A stretch of DNA of 64,000 bases, taken from assembly GCA_030704615.1 (NCBI GenBank), contig CM060733.1:29576001-29640000 (forward strand), read 5' to 3'. The notes under the pieces are model-generated. The model made no database searches. It saw only the letters and a list, made by a program, of their open reading frames with translations, and was not told the origin of the DNA. This document shows, one piece after another, positions 12,107 to 24,189 of the stretch. The position numbers and the translations under genes are program-made. Within the stretch, counting starts at the first letter, position 1; each line of letters starts with the position of its first letter. Source of the stretch: Takakia lepidozioides (Eukaryota; Streptophyta; Takakiopsida; Takakiales; Takakiaceae).

Positions 12107-14400
12107 GCCTCGGCAAGGAGTGACTTTCCTGAAGGAGGCCTTCAAGACCTGCCATGACTTTGATGTGTGTCCATGGTTGCTGGATGTGCTTGACTGTGTG
12201 ACCATCTGAGCTCCATATGGATTCTACATTTATCGCAAACTGCCCCTGCCTCATGGTGTGTTGTCAGCACTTTGTCAATATTTAGTCACACATTCCTTGG
12301 TGTCTTGTGCACGTCAACATGTGGAACCAGAATCCAAAGGCCTGACAGGAGTTTTGGTGCCACGTGTCCACTGCCTTTGCTAACGTCCTGTATAGTCCAG
12401 AAAACTTTGTTGTGAAAGAAACCTTTTGTTGGAATCTGACTGAGACTTGTCCATCTATGCACTGAATAATAGGTTTCCCGTTTCCTGCAGGCTGGCATTG
12501 GGAGGATGGGGCAGTTGCTGCCTGTTCAGGAAGTGACACACTGCAACAGAAAATGTGTCCCTTTCTGAACTGGCAGGCAGTCTCTGCTGCTAGTGACTCT
12601 TCATACCAGGTGCATAATCAGTATGTGACTTGTATGTGAATCAGTATGTGAATTTGCTGCAGGATTACTCTACCTTGATGATGATCAATCTTGCTGTCAG
12701 CTTAAAGCTGGCAATGCCTTGTCATAGCAAAACAAACCCATATTGGTACAGTAGTGTAGGTGTTTAAATGCACTCCAGTTATAATGGTACACTGCAGGTG
12801 TTTGAGAATGTAAATGCACTCCAGTTATAAGCAGTTATAAGCACTTCCTGGATTGCCTTCAGTTTCAACTGGATGGTATTAGAGATGCAGGAAAGTTTGT
12901 TGTGACAACACAATCCCTTGGGATTTTGACGGTCCTGCAGATTTTGGTACACAGTTGGCTTAAAAGAAGTCCTCATGGCACTATCAATATCAGCCCCCAC
13001 TTGTAACCTCCACAACAAGTTCAGCCATACAATTGGGGGTGATAGTCTCATGATTAATGTGGATGTGAGTTTCGTCTGAGTACATGCAAATTGTAACCGT
13101 GCAGGTATTTAATTACTACTCAGTTTGCCTTTGTGAATTTAGAATAGAATCTTGTGTGCATGGGCAGTGAGTTTGCCTTTGCCTTCGTGAATTTGAATAG
13201 AATCTTGTGTGCATGTTTGCACGTTTTACACTTCCCTTGGTGGACTTTGCTTACACACACCAAATTTTGATTGTTGTCTTCTTCTGTTTTGGATGCTAGA
13301 TAAAGACATGTGGGAGTTTTGTCGTGGATGGAGAAGAGAGCTCTCAAAGCCAAGGCAAACAAAGAAGAGGACACGGTTCCGAGAGTGAAGGTGGCAAGGG
13401 ATTTTAGCACAGAATTGTCGTTAGCCCGTTTTCATGAAACTCTTCAAGTCAAAGTTACGACAGTTTCTTGAAAATGAAAAACTAAAACAGTTGGATATGC
13501 TATTCTTGATGCATATACCCCAAGTGCCCATTTGAATTACTAGCACACAGATTGGTAACAGAAGGATACAAATTGGGAAATAGTTCAATTGGTCTGCTGG
13601 GTGCAACTGACGGCCCGTGGATTTTCCCTTGCTTCCCCTACCACTCTGGTCTGTTATTGAGAAGAAAGTGTTGTCCAATTGCTTGTGAAGAGGCAGATCA
13701 GATACTTCTCGCAACAAGCAATAGTAAAGCAGGCCTCACCAAAGATGCCCGTAAAAGAGCAAACATATCTCCCCCTCTTGTGTACCCTAAACCTTCATCT
13801 GTCACATGAGGTTGGAGGGCACACATAAGAAAACAAACTGAGCAATGTCATCAAACACAAGGAAGATTGGGAGAGACTGTGAGAGAGGTACAACTGTCCT
13901 CTTGATGTTTGAGACCAGCAGAGAAGAGGAGAGCAGTGGAGAGGGCTCAGGAGCAGTAGAGTGATCCCCAACAATTCTCCACCTATAAAGCCGTAACTTT
14001 ACTGAAGCGCAACAGGGTAATTGTTTGATACAACAGCTAGCTACTACTACATCACCGCCAGAATTTCCCAAGAATGATAGCTTGAGTATCAATAGTGCAC
14101 CAAAGAATAGTCCTTCTATAAATCTGAAGAGTAACATGTCACTAGACACCTAGAAACATTGAACCGATACTCGGATACTCTTCACATTGTCAAGTCAGCA
14201 GCAGTTAAATTAAAGTGTACTCATATGTTTCTTGAGCTACATCTCATGATGCCAGTGGGAAAATCACTCCTCTGCACCATTGTTGGTGGTACACAGCTAC
14301 ATTGCTGGCAGATCATAAGGTTCCAAATTGAGGAACCAAGGATAACAGAAACTAATGTGGCTTCTGTACTACTGATTGTTATGAGTTGGGAACACACGAA
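12107..14400. other. 3' flank of CDC20; no gene, local duplications
   Basis: The first part is likely the CDC20 3' UTR. Two small local duplications are visible: TGCACTCCAGTTATAA at about 12771-12783 and 12814-12829, and a roughly 50-bp direct duplication at 13126-13225 around TAGAATCTTGTGTGCATG. Nothing else is supported. Confidence 0.5.
13126..13225. repeat. Imperfect tandem duplication, about 50-bp unit
   Basis: Two copies of a unit containing TTTGCCTT, GTGAATTT and AGAATCTTGTGTGCATG lie side by side, followed by a third partial TTTGC. Confidence 0.75.
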
Positions 14401-17400
14401 TGTGTATGTTAGATGAACTAGAATGTTAGATGAACTAATGTGCATCTTCACATTTAGTGAATTTCGACAAATTTTGGAAGCTCCACTTGAGCCTTGGATT
14501 GAAGGGCTTGACTCGACTGATCATACATCAGTGGGAGTTGACATGGAGCTTGGAGAGCAGGAAGAGGCAGCCAGAAGACAGAAGAATGGAGGCAGAGAAG
14601 CAGAGAAGATCGAGGCCACTGTTGATAGGCACCTTTTTACTCTTCTCAAACATCCCAACTACCAATATCATCACGATGACATCAACTCATCCAGTGACCG
14701 TATCTCAAGCCATTTTGGGCGTTCCTGTATACACCAAGCCAGCCAGATTTCTTTCAGATCACTGCACCGTCATCATGTGTTGAAAATCTTGATTCCAGCA
14801 TCTTTTCAGTTTGTACGCAGAAAGATGACCACCAACTCAAGAACCAAAAATGGCAATGATGAACCTCTCCCTCGCCTTGTGAGGGCTGTTTGGACGACAA
14901 TTGAAGGTCCTTGGAGGCCCATATTGGGCAGACTTGTGGAGAGCAAAATAGAGAAAGGAAGGCTTTGAGCATACCGACAGCCTCCACCAGAAGAAAAATG
15001 ACTTGGCTGGTAGCTAGACCCTGCCAGGCTGCCTGACAATACACCATAAGCGATTCCACCACAAACAGGGACCCCTGGTATCCCCACATTTGAGCCATGT
15101 GATTAGTCATTTTGTCTGAATAACAAAGAGATGATACACAGGGACAAGAGGTATATGCTAACTGGATTTTAGTTACTGGCTGATTAGGCTGCCACTTTGA
15201 TATTAGCACTCTCAGCTATTGTCTGCAACATCTCAACCAAAACCACCAGCGCTTCAATACGAGGTATCTTTGATTCTCAAGATGAAGATGAGAACAGAAA
15301 GAGAGAGAGAGAGAGAGTGAAGGAAAGGAAACTATGACGTCCGGCAAGAATTCAACCAAGCGAAGAAACAACTACAGCCCTCAATCGCTCAAAGAAGAGA
15401 CTTGTCTGAGTGAAGGTGACGAAATCTAACCTTGAAAAAGCAAAGAAGTGACCCAGCCAATGAGCCCACGACAGCCATCAGCGTGAGGAACCGGCAGTCA
15501 AAAATGGCCTGCATTTACATCCATAGAACCACCGAGTGTGTGAGAGAGAGACAGAGAGAAGAGAGAGAAACAAACGCTTTAGACGCTTACAACAGAGAAC
15601 TGTGCGTATCATACCCTGTATGGTATATAGTTATCCGGTTGGAAAACAACTTGCAGAGGAACTGCCAGCTCAAAGCCAGATTACACTTCACTCTAGCTAG
15701 TCTCAAACAGTTGGAGAGGGAGAGAAGAAAAAAAAACTTTTGACCTCCACGGGAAGCTCGGACAGAAGAAAGACGGGGAGGAATATGCATACCCGCTCAA
15801 TGAGCTCCTCAGTTCGCTGATTCCGTATCTCTTGACGTGTTTGTTTGGGATGTCTCATGGATGCACTGCAGACGCCTCTAACAAGGACTGAAGGGACGCG
15901 AATCCATCATCCAATGGAACCAACGGTAAAACATTCTCATACTGTGAACCCCTAACTATCATGTTTGTTGCCGTGCGGTTCCTCCTGCCCGTATGTGTTC
16001 TATGGGGTAAATATACTCCTAACTCGGAGCCACCGCCTGATAGAGAAATATTCTTCGGCCTACAGCCACTCCACCTATTGACACGATCGTGCCTCCTAGA
16101 AGCATGCTTCATAGGTGAAGTGGCCCTGACGATATCGTTGTGATGGGACAGTTTTGTCCGTAAGAACGAAGAAGGGAAATTGCATCTCAAGGAAGATCGA
16201 CCGACAGAGAGCACCTGATTTCCAGATTGTGTTCTGCAACCAACTCTATCTGTTTCTTCGAAACAACCGTGCGTCGTTAAGCAAAATGCTGCCTGAGGGC
16301 TAGCTAAACTTGGCAAAAGAAAAGTGCAGTGGCTTGTGCAAGGACCACGAGATGCCTGTCGACAGTTCACCGGATGTTCAAGAGGAGATGAGGTAGGAAG
16401 CAATGAGTTCATAAATCCAGGATTTGATATTGTCCTTGAGGCAACGCATTGCTCACAATCCAGTTGTCGCATCTGCAAATGTGCCCCTGGAGACCCGAAC
16501 GTCTGCATCGGAGGCGAAGACCCCATGGCGACTATGGCCATGGAAGAAGAAAAATGTACTTCGAACTTTTAAGACTTCTCCAAGACTAGGCGCAGGAATT
16601 TGAATATATTGAAAAGAATGTCAGTCTACTTTCTCTTCAACCACCACTGCATTGAGATCCACTGCATATACTTGTCAATATGAATAGAAGAAACAGCAGT
16701 GAGTATAGATCCCGGGACACCGAGTTGCAGCACTAATGGAGAAAGAATCGCTTCCAACGAGGTGCTTCAACTTGAACTCAAGGTGATAAGCCAGGAATAC
16801 TATTTCAGACGAGCACCCGGCGCACTGCAGCGCTCTTCACCTTCCCTCTCTTTTCTTCTACAGAAACTATTTTCGAAGAGATGGTTACCTCTCCTCTCCA
16901 GCTCTGAAATGCACAAGAGAGGAGGAGATTGTTCGCACTTCCAGCAGCGATCTCCATGGCGATAAATAGTTTACTCTCTCTCTCTCTCACGCTCCCATGA
17001 AGCTCATACTTCGCAAGTTCCGGCTTTTGGTTCTGCTCGCAGATCAATTTCCACGTGACCGGAACCGGCCGTTTCCGGTGATAGCCACCGACAATGACCG
17101 GTGTCAAGCGGCTAGCTCCACGAATGGCCACGGGCATTGCGAACCCCGTGACTGGGCACTGGCAGCAGCCGGTGTAAAGCGCTTGGCGCGCTTTTTGCAG
17201 AATGGCTCTGCGAAAGGGGAGGCCCAGGAACGACCGGCGCTCCGTGAATCTCAGCTGCCGGCGGCGGTCGCGTGTCAATGCCCTTTTTCCCTTCCTGCTC
17301 CCCCACGCCACGCGTCCTTCCAGGAAGGCCCTACCCACAGCCGACTGAGCGCCACGTGCGACTCCTTCCCCCGCTCACTGTTCCAACTTCAGCACGGACG

Positions 17401-17563
17401 TATCCGGCTGTTGGCTGCTGGATCCGCCACATCTGGAATCAGACCTAGTGCCACACAGAAGGCGACAGACTCTGTAGAATGGAATTTTAGGCGTGGCAAT
17501 TATGTGTGTATTGGGTGGGTTCCAAGGAAAGTGGCGTGGAAAAGGTCGCTGGTATGCTCATAA
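14401..17563. other. Region with unassigned open frames, no gene supported
   Basis: Open frames of 181 codons (14423-14968 plus), 228 codons (16541-15855 minus), 188 codons (16997-17563 plus) and 177 codons (17338-16805 minus) occur here. None shows a known motif. The last two overlap on opposite strands in locally GC-rich sequence, which lengthens chance frames. Short (GA)n runs lie at about 15299-15318 and 15541-15560. I see no convincing splice chain. Confidence 0.3.
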
Positions 17564-17874
17564 AAGTCACACACAAAAAGGAGGTATCAACTTGTTGTTC
17601 CCAGAATGATCCCCATGTACCCAAACGGAAATGTTGACAATATTTCTGTTCCCATTTGTAACTTAATGCATATAGATTTCTGACAGCACCACGGTTTTTG
17701 GATGTCAAATCTTCCCCACCCCTTTGAGAGTGACATGGGGGTGACACCGAACGAGGTGACACCAGATGTCAGGATGTCACACCGGGTGACACTCAATGGG
17801 ATGACAACATTCGGGGTTCGGGGTGACACGGAAGGGAGTGTAATCCCCACTTCGTGGCATGAAATTTGACTTAG

Positions 17875-19015
17875 TTTGTCTTATGTTGTGTCTATGCACA
17901 TGTGTCGTACACATGTTGAAGCACATGCTGGCAAAGATGGGCTTAACCACATCCGTTCAATGGGTGCACTAGCCATGCACGCATTACAGGATTTATTTTT
18001 TCGCAATGAACAAAAACTGGATGACAGGTGAACGCCTCATTGGCCCATTGAACGAATTTCGATTGATCTCATATTGCTCTGGGACCTGTCTGATGGTACG
18101 TTGAACATGCTGGCCAAGTCTCGAAGTGAACAAAAATCATTTGGATGGGCAACCATCTGTTGGCCCATTGAACGAATTTCGTTTCATCTCATATTATTCT
18201 GGGACCTCTTAGATGGTACATTGAACATATTGGCCAAGTCTAAAAAGGAACCAAAATCATTTCGATGGGCAACCATCCGTTCAACCATCGAATGAATTTC
18301 GATTGATCTCGTATTAGTTGGGGACCTGTGAGAGGGTGTCCCGAACATACTCGCAAAGTTTGAAAGCAAACAAAAATGATTTGGATGGGCAACCATCCGT
18401 TCCGTTCACCCGTTGAATGAATTCTGTTGGATCTGCTATTACTCTGGGACCTGTTGGACTGCGTTTCGAGTGCTCATGATTCTTTTTTCATTCTGTTTCT
18501 GAATCGTATGTGTAATGACTCCATATGCAACGTGCGTGCCGAATTCGGGAGGGAAACAAAATTCATTTGGACCGAGAACCACAGTTTAGCACTCCAAACT
18601 TGATTTGTGTTATACTTTGTGCACTCTTCATAGAGAATTCTGCAATAATGAGCGAGAGATGTCCAACATTTTTCTCTTGGATCTTTTTTTATTGGTCCAA
18701 ATTTTGGGGATGTAGCGGTGGGAGGTTTGAAGCCGCAGAACAAAATTGAGCCAAAAATAAAATCGATACATGGCAAAAACCCCCAATGAAAAGACAGTGT
18801 TGACCTAATTACTAGCTTCAAATTCATTTAAATTCGATTAAATTCTCGAATGGGTTGAGGGCTGAGCACGTCGATGGGAGGCAAATGATTTTGTCTTCTG
18901 TTGTGTCTCTGCACATGTGCCGCACACATGTTGAAGCACATGCTGGCGAAAGATGGGCTTTAACCACATCTGTTCAATGGGTGCATTAGCCATGCACGCA
19001 TTGCAAGTATGAAAT
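17875..19015. repeat. About 1-kb unit bounded by 115-bp direct repeats
   Basis: Sequence 17878-17990 recurs at 18896-19010 in the same orientation with few changes (shared stretches include CACATGTTGAAGCACATGCT and CCATGCACGCATT). The 120-bp tandem array lies between the copies. Just outside, 17705-17835 and 19040-19080 are rich in GTGACA words. The layout could be short LTR-like ends or a segmental duplication; no coding sequence is present. Confidence 0.65.
18062..18480. repeat. Tandem repeat, about 120-bp unit, roughly 3.5 copies
   Basis: Unit starts near 18065, 18185, 18304 and 18430, each carrying a version of GATCTCATATTATTCTGGGA, then GAACATATTGGCCAAGTC, AATCATTTGGATGGGCAACC and a TTGAACGAATTTCG word. 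Spacing is 120, 119 and 126 bp. Confidence 0.85.
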
Positions 19016-19644
19016 GTACTAGGAGAAAGTTACACTAAATACCGGGGTGACACAAACCACATTGACCAAGGTGACAGGGTCATCCAAGTAGTATTCTGAG
19101 GCAGTTTCAGGATGGACATCCTGGTCTAGTCCAGATAGACTACTCCTCCACTGTCTTTCAAACAGTATCCTGCCAAAGAATAGATAGCAACCAACTTATT
19201 CCGACCACCCATAAAATCCTTCAACCTACATGACACAACCTGTGATTTTAAGTGGCTTTTACAGCAGGTTAATTTTTTCCTTGGGTTCGAAGAAGGGTTC
19301 AGGCCCATGCTGTTGCTCACAAAACAGGTAGTGAAACTAATTTTTCAATGATCTGCAGTCCCAGATGGATAGGGACACAGGCATGTATCAAAGAGGTGTA
19401 GAAACAGTCAATCCCGAATGTTCAAAACATATTGGAGGATACATAAAAGTATTCTTACAGCAGTATTAGAGCAATTTTGACAAAAAGGATTTTTTGCAAT
19501 GATCCGTACTGGGACAGAATGTAGACAAACCGCCCCTATTCCAGTGCGGAAGAGCTCGGTCAGAGTGGCAAAGCCCTTCCTTTGCCATCTCTCTCTAGAG
19601 TTTCGGCACATGTCCTTAGCCGCTCTTGCACTTTTGCAAAAAAT

Positions 19645-20900
19645 CTACAAACCCACTATCAAAATTTCCTGCCAAGTAATTTTGCCGGATTCAACAAGTA
19701 TAAACACTCCTGATCCTTCATCGTGATCATCGGCCAGCTCCACCTCTCCACAGCCAATGCCCGTCTGCGTGAAGAAAGAGAGTCGAGGAGACAAGCGGAT
19801 TCTTTGTCCGCCAGTAGCTTCTTCCATCTGCAGGACAATCCTCAGAGCTCCTTTGCTGGCCCATGCACTGAGAACACACATTTCTGGTGTTACGCATTCC
19901 CGTTGCATTTGCTCGTAGATCTCAATAGCCTCGCTGCCAGATCCATGCTTTGCATATCCTGATATCATTGTAGTCCATGTAAACACATCTCGTTGAGGCA
20001 TTTTGTCAAACACTTGGAGTGCCTCGACCTTGTTCCCACACTGGGAATATATAATGTTTGGCTTAAATCCACTTTGCACCTGCTTTCCAATTTCTAGGTC
20101 TTTACTTTGATGCACTCTTGCAAGAGACAGACATTGGTCTTGTAGTCTGCCAGAAAATGTCGTTGGTTCAAAATGTGCAGCGCATCTCGCAGTTGTCCTG
20201 CCTTACACAGTCCTCCATCAAATCTAGTGGTTGTGGTGGAGCTTCCAACTGCACCTGCTTCAACACTAGCATGACAAACTCCGAGTTCTTCAGTTGACAG
20301 AAAAAAATGAGAAAAAATTCTGCATTTCTGTTAGATAATAACAGGGTCACAGAACTATCGCTTTCCTTAGCACCTATCTACTGAACTAACTGTATCCATT
20401 CCATCAGCTATTTGGTACCCCTAAAACATCACCACAAAATACCTGTTGTATTCTTAGCCTGGAACTCCATAGTGCACACCAACCTTATTGCCAGAATAAT
20501 GTGCTGAAAAGGCAGCTAACTTTGTTTTCACCCAAGTAGGGTTCGACCAACCCTCAATCCAAAGGACTTCATTAGTGCACTTATGTCTGAAGTCTGCTGA
20601 TCTTGGGCTACTCTGTCAAAACCACCAGTGGGCCAGCTGAGCAGCTGTGGCTTGAACCACAGCCTTGCATAGACCAGGCTACAAGCATCTTTCACATACA
20701 AGGGAACAAGACTGAACAACATCCTCACAGCAGCAGTAAGAGACTTTGCTTCTACTTTTACGGTTATGAGGAAAACCATCACCACAACACCAGCATGAGA
20801 CATCTGCCCACCTCAACACAAACTCTTTGACGTCCTAAATGAAGACAGCTTCACCCGTTATCCCACCACTGTGAAGGATCTGAGAAGAACTCCTGCCAGA
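19645..20900 (-). pseudogene. Decayed PLS-type PPR gene (copy A)
   Basis: On minus, pentatricopeptide repeat sequence is readable, for example ALQVFDKMPQRDVFTWTTMI then SGYAKHGSGSEAIEIYEQMQ. The frame is broken and a block of repeats is missing (the helix around YSQCGNKVEALQVF follows directly on an upstream fragment). Upstream pieces on minus (20350-20168, 20803-20528) match the equivalent upstream region of copy B at 25300-26180 in order and orientation. PPR proteins bind organellar RNA; this copy cannot encode one. No E or DYW domain is visible. Confidence 0.75.
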
Positions 20901-21033
20901 GCTGTTCTTTGTTCATTGCTTGACCTGCATGCAGGGACTACAAGGGCATTAGAACTTTGCAAGCTAGGATTGACTCATAAAAGAGATCTTTAGCAGATAG
21001 TAACAGGATTCAGGAATTCTTATGTAGATTTCC

Positions 21034-21041
<8 letters not shown>

Positions 21042-21067
<26 letters not shown>
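21042..21067. repeat. (TC)n microsatellite at LINE insertion point
   Basis: A run of about 13 TC dinucleotides directly abuts the 5' end of the first truncated LINE copy of the array. Confidence 0.9.
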
Positions 21068-21068
<1 letters not shown>

Positions 21069-21069
<1 letters not shown>

Positions 21070-21463
21070 GGAGAGTGCCCGTTGTGTGGGCAACCTGAAG
21101 ACATTTTCATTTCCCGATTCATTGTCCGGGGTTCTCTCACCAGAGAGACGCTCTCTTCAAATCTATCAAGGGAATTGTGCCTGTACCTCTGTTTACCAAC
21201 TTCGAAAGTCTCGAGGCTGAGCCAAAGCCCAGGCCCTTTTGGGGCCTAGTTATTGGACAAACCACACACAGCAGGTTGATGCTTGTGTAAAGGGATTTCT
21301 AGAGGACATCTGGAAAACCCGGATCAATTGTTTATTCCAAGGTAAGTCTTACTACCGGCGCCAGCCACTGACAAAGGTAGGTTCCGTCCCTTTGTGTTCC
21401 GCTCCAACTGGGCGCGGGGTCCATGGCCACAAGGCTATGGCAAACAACGTCTTATGAGTACAT
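21069..21463 (+). mobile_element. 5'-truncated LINE, array copy 1
   Basis: Matches the terminal 0.4 kb of the full LINE at 42901-47731, from the C-terminal CPLCGQ zinc-knuckle codons to the end TTATGAGTACATTC. Both ends abut CT microsatellite. Confidence 0.88.
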
Positions 21464-21474
21464 TCTCTCTCTCT

Positions 21475-22596
21475 AACATCAGTAAATGTGCAGTGGTGGC
21501 ATTCAACGACCGAGGGGAGGGAGGAGGTGATCTCAAGTAGCAGTGGGGAAGCCAAGAGATACCAGTAGGGATCAACTCTGAAGTAAAAAATAACATGCAT
21601 TGCTGCGTTATTGGGCCTGCCTTGGAGTACGCATCTGCAGCATGGGTTGATGACTCCAACCAGGCTAAGTCTCTAGAATCCATTCAAGTGGGGGTGCTTA
21701 AGGAGTGCATGTCAGCATACTCCAAAACAGCCAACGTGGCTGTTAGGGGTGAGTTTGACATCCCTTCCTTGAGCTCCCAACGAGATGAATTCAAGGTCAG
21801 ATGGTGGGGTCAGCTGCAACATATGTAAAATATAAGATATCCTAAGTTAGTCGACTCTATACATTGGAAGCAGGATCGCCTCCTGTCAAACAGGCTGAGT
21901 CCTGGCGGAAGAGAGTAGAAGAGATTCTCAAGGATCTGAATCTAAGCCCGCAAGTCTTGACCCTGCTGGATAAATCTGACTTGAGGCTGTAGTCCAAAGC
22001 CATCTCTGTTGCCAGGAAATTGTCTGATGAAAACAAAGTTAGGCAGAAAGCTTCCCTGAACTTGTTTCCAGTCTGTTACATGGGAGAGGCCATCATGGAT
22101 GACCTCAAGGGTTTACCCACCATCGGCACTAGACTGGAATTTAAACTCAGGGCGGGAAGCCTACCTTTGAGCAGCAAACAGACGCAGAGAGGAAAAGAGG
22201 ATTCATTCGTTATGGTGTGGGCAACCTGAAGACAATATTCATTTTCTGATTCATTCTCCTGGGTACTCTCATGAGTGAGACGCCCTCTTCAAATCCATCA
22301 AGGAAATTCTGCTCGAACCTCTATTTACCAGCTTAGAAAGTCTCGAGGTTGAGCCAAAAGCCCAGGCCCTTTTGGGGCCTAGTTATTGGGCAAACCACAC
22401 ACAGCAGATTGATGCTTGTGTGAAGGGATTTCTAGAGGATATCTGGAAAACTCGGATTAATAGTCTGTTCCAAGGTTAGTCATACCACCGGCATCAGCCC
22501 CTGACAAAGGTAGTCTCTGTCCTTTTGTGTTCCGCTCAAACTGAGCACAGGGTAAATGGCCACAAGGCTACTGCAAACAACATCTTATGAGTACAT
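21475..22596 (+). mobile_element. 5'-truncated LINE, array copy 2
   Basis: Begins within the RT thumb/C-terminal region (equivalent to about 46486 of the full LINE) and runs to TTATGAGTACATTC. Relative to the reference it has an internal deletion near 21570 and several frameshifts. It starts directly after the CT run that ends copy 1. Confidence 0.85.
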
Positions 22597-22620
22597 TCTC
22601 TCTCTCTTTCTCTCTCTCTT

Positions 22621-23366
22621 GGCAATGCATTGGGTCGCACTAGAGGGATCAACTCTGAAGTCAAACAACCATGCTTTTCTGGCTATTAAGTCCTACCTTG
22701 GAGTACGCATCTGCTGTGTGGGTAGATAACTCCACCAGCTAAGTCCCTCAGATCCATTCAAGCGGGGTGCTCAGGAGTGCATGTCAGCATTCTCCAAGAC
22801 AACTAATGTGGCTATTCGGGGTGAGTTAGGCCTTCCTCCCTTAAGCTCCCGACACGATCAACTCAAGGTCAGATGGTGGGGTCAGCTGCAACGTATGACT
22901 AATAGCAGATATCCTAAGTCAATCGACTCTATATCTTGGACGCAGGAGCGCCCTATCAAACAGGCTAAGTCCTGGCGGAAGAGGGTAGAAGAGATTCTCA
23001 AGGATCTGAATCTAAGTCCGCAAGCCATGACCCTGTTGGATAAATCTGACTTAGAGGCTGAACTTTCCAAAGCCATGTCTGTTGCCACGAAATTGTCTGA
23101 TGAAAATGAAGTTAGGCAGAAAAACTTCCTGAACCTGTTTCCAGTCTGTGACAGGGGCGAGGTGAATCTGGATGACCTCGAGGGTTTACCCACTCTCGGC
23201 ACTAAACTGAAAGTCAAACTCAGGGCGGGTAGCACCTTTGAACAGCAAACATTGCATAAGGACAGGGGGATTGTCCGGGTAGTTTCTGTCCCTTTGTGTT
23301 CGGCTCAAACTGGGCGCCAGGTTTATGGCCACAAGGATACGCCAAACAACGTCTTATGAGTACATT
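22621..23366 (+). mobile_element. 5'-truncated LINE, array copy 3
   Basis: Starts after the (TC)n run closing copy 2 and ends TTATGAGTACATTC at about 23366. An open frame of 192 codons (22781-23359) covers the LINE C-terminal region (for example FKVRWWGQLQ-like LKVRWWGQLQ). No zinc knuckle remains, because that part is deleted. Confidence 0.85.
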
Positions 23367-24189
23367 CTCTTCTCTTGAGTCTACTCTCTCTTTTTGATTT
23401 GTTCTAGCAAACACCCAAACCCTACTTATCAGGTTCTTGTACCATCCACAGGGAATCATAGGCGAATGGTCCTTGGAGAGAAGAGATGAACATTTCCCAA
23501 CAAAGCCTTGCATTCTTGCTGTCTGCTTCTCTCTGTAATCTAACTGGAATTCACCTTTTTTCCTCCATTGCCCCACCTTTGACTGGAGTCTGAAAAGGAT
23601 TCTTTCCAAGGCTTCTCATCATCTCTGTCCTCTGTTTTTGGATACTTTCCTGTTGCCACTTTGGCAGTACCATGTCACAATCAATCCAACCCACCATCGA
23701 TCCACCCAACAAGCTACCATGCGAAATTCAACATGAAAAATTAGGGACGACGCTGAAAGAGGGAAAACAGGCCATGGCATTGCGTTAAGAAGGGTGCCCT
23801 CGACACCGCATTATCCTTGACCTTGTGTCGTGAAAGCAGCTAGCTTTCTTCCCCCAACGGAGAATTCAAAAACAGTTTCTTGCAGAGCATACCGAGATTC
23901 TGACTTGCCTAAACAACTTGTACAATGCAATGAATACATGTTTGAATGGCATCCCTGAACCTCACACACTACATTCACTAATAACTTACGCTGCTACCGA
24001 ATCCAATACTCACCTACTCTTCTTCTTCTTTGTAGAACAGAGGGTAAAGTAGCCCTCGACGGTTGGAAAAATTCTAGCGACGACCACTGAAGGTTGGAGA
24101 CTAGTTTTAGCGTAGAGCATGAACAGGGTGCCATAGTGCCACGTCATCGTCGTCAGCCATTTGGAACCTACCCGAAATGCCCGAAAACG

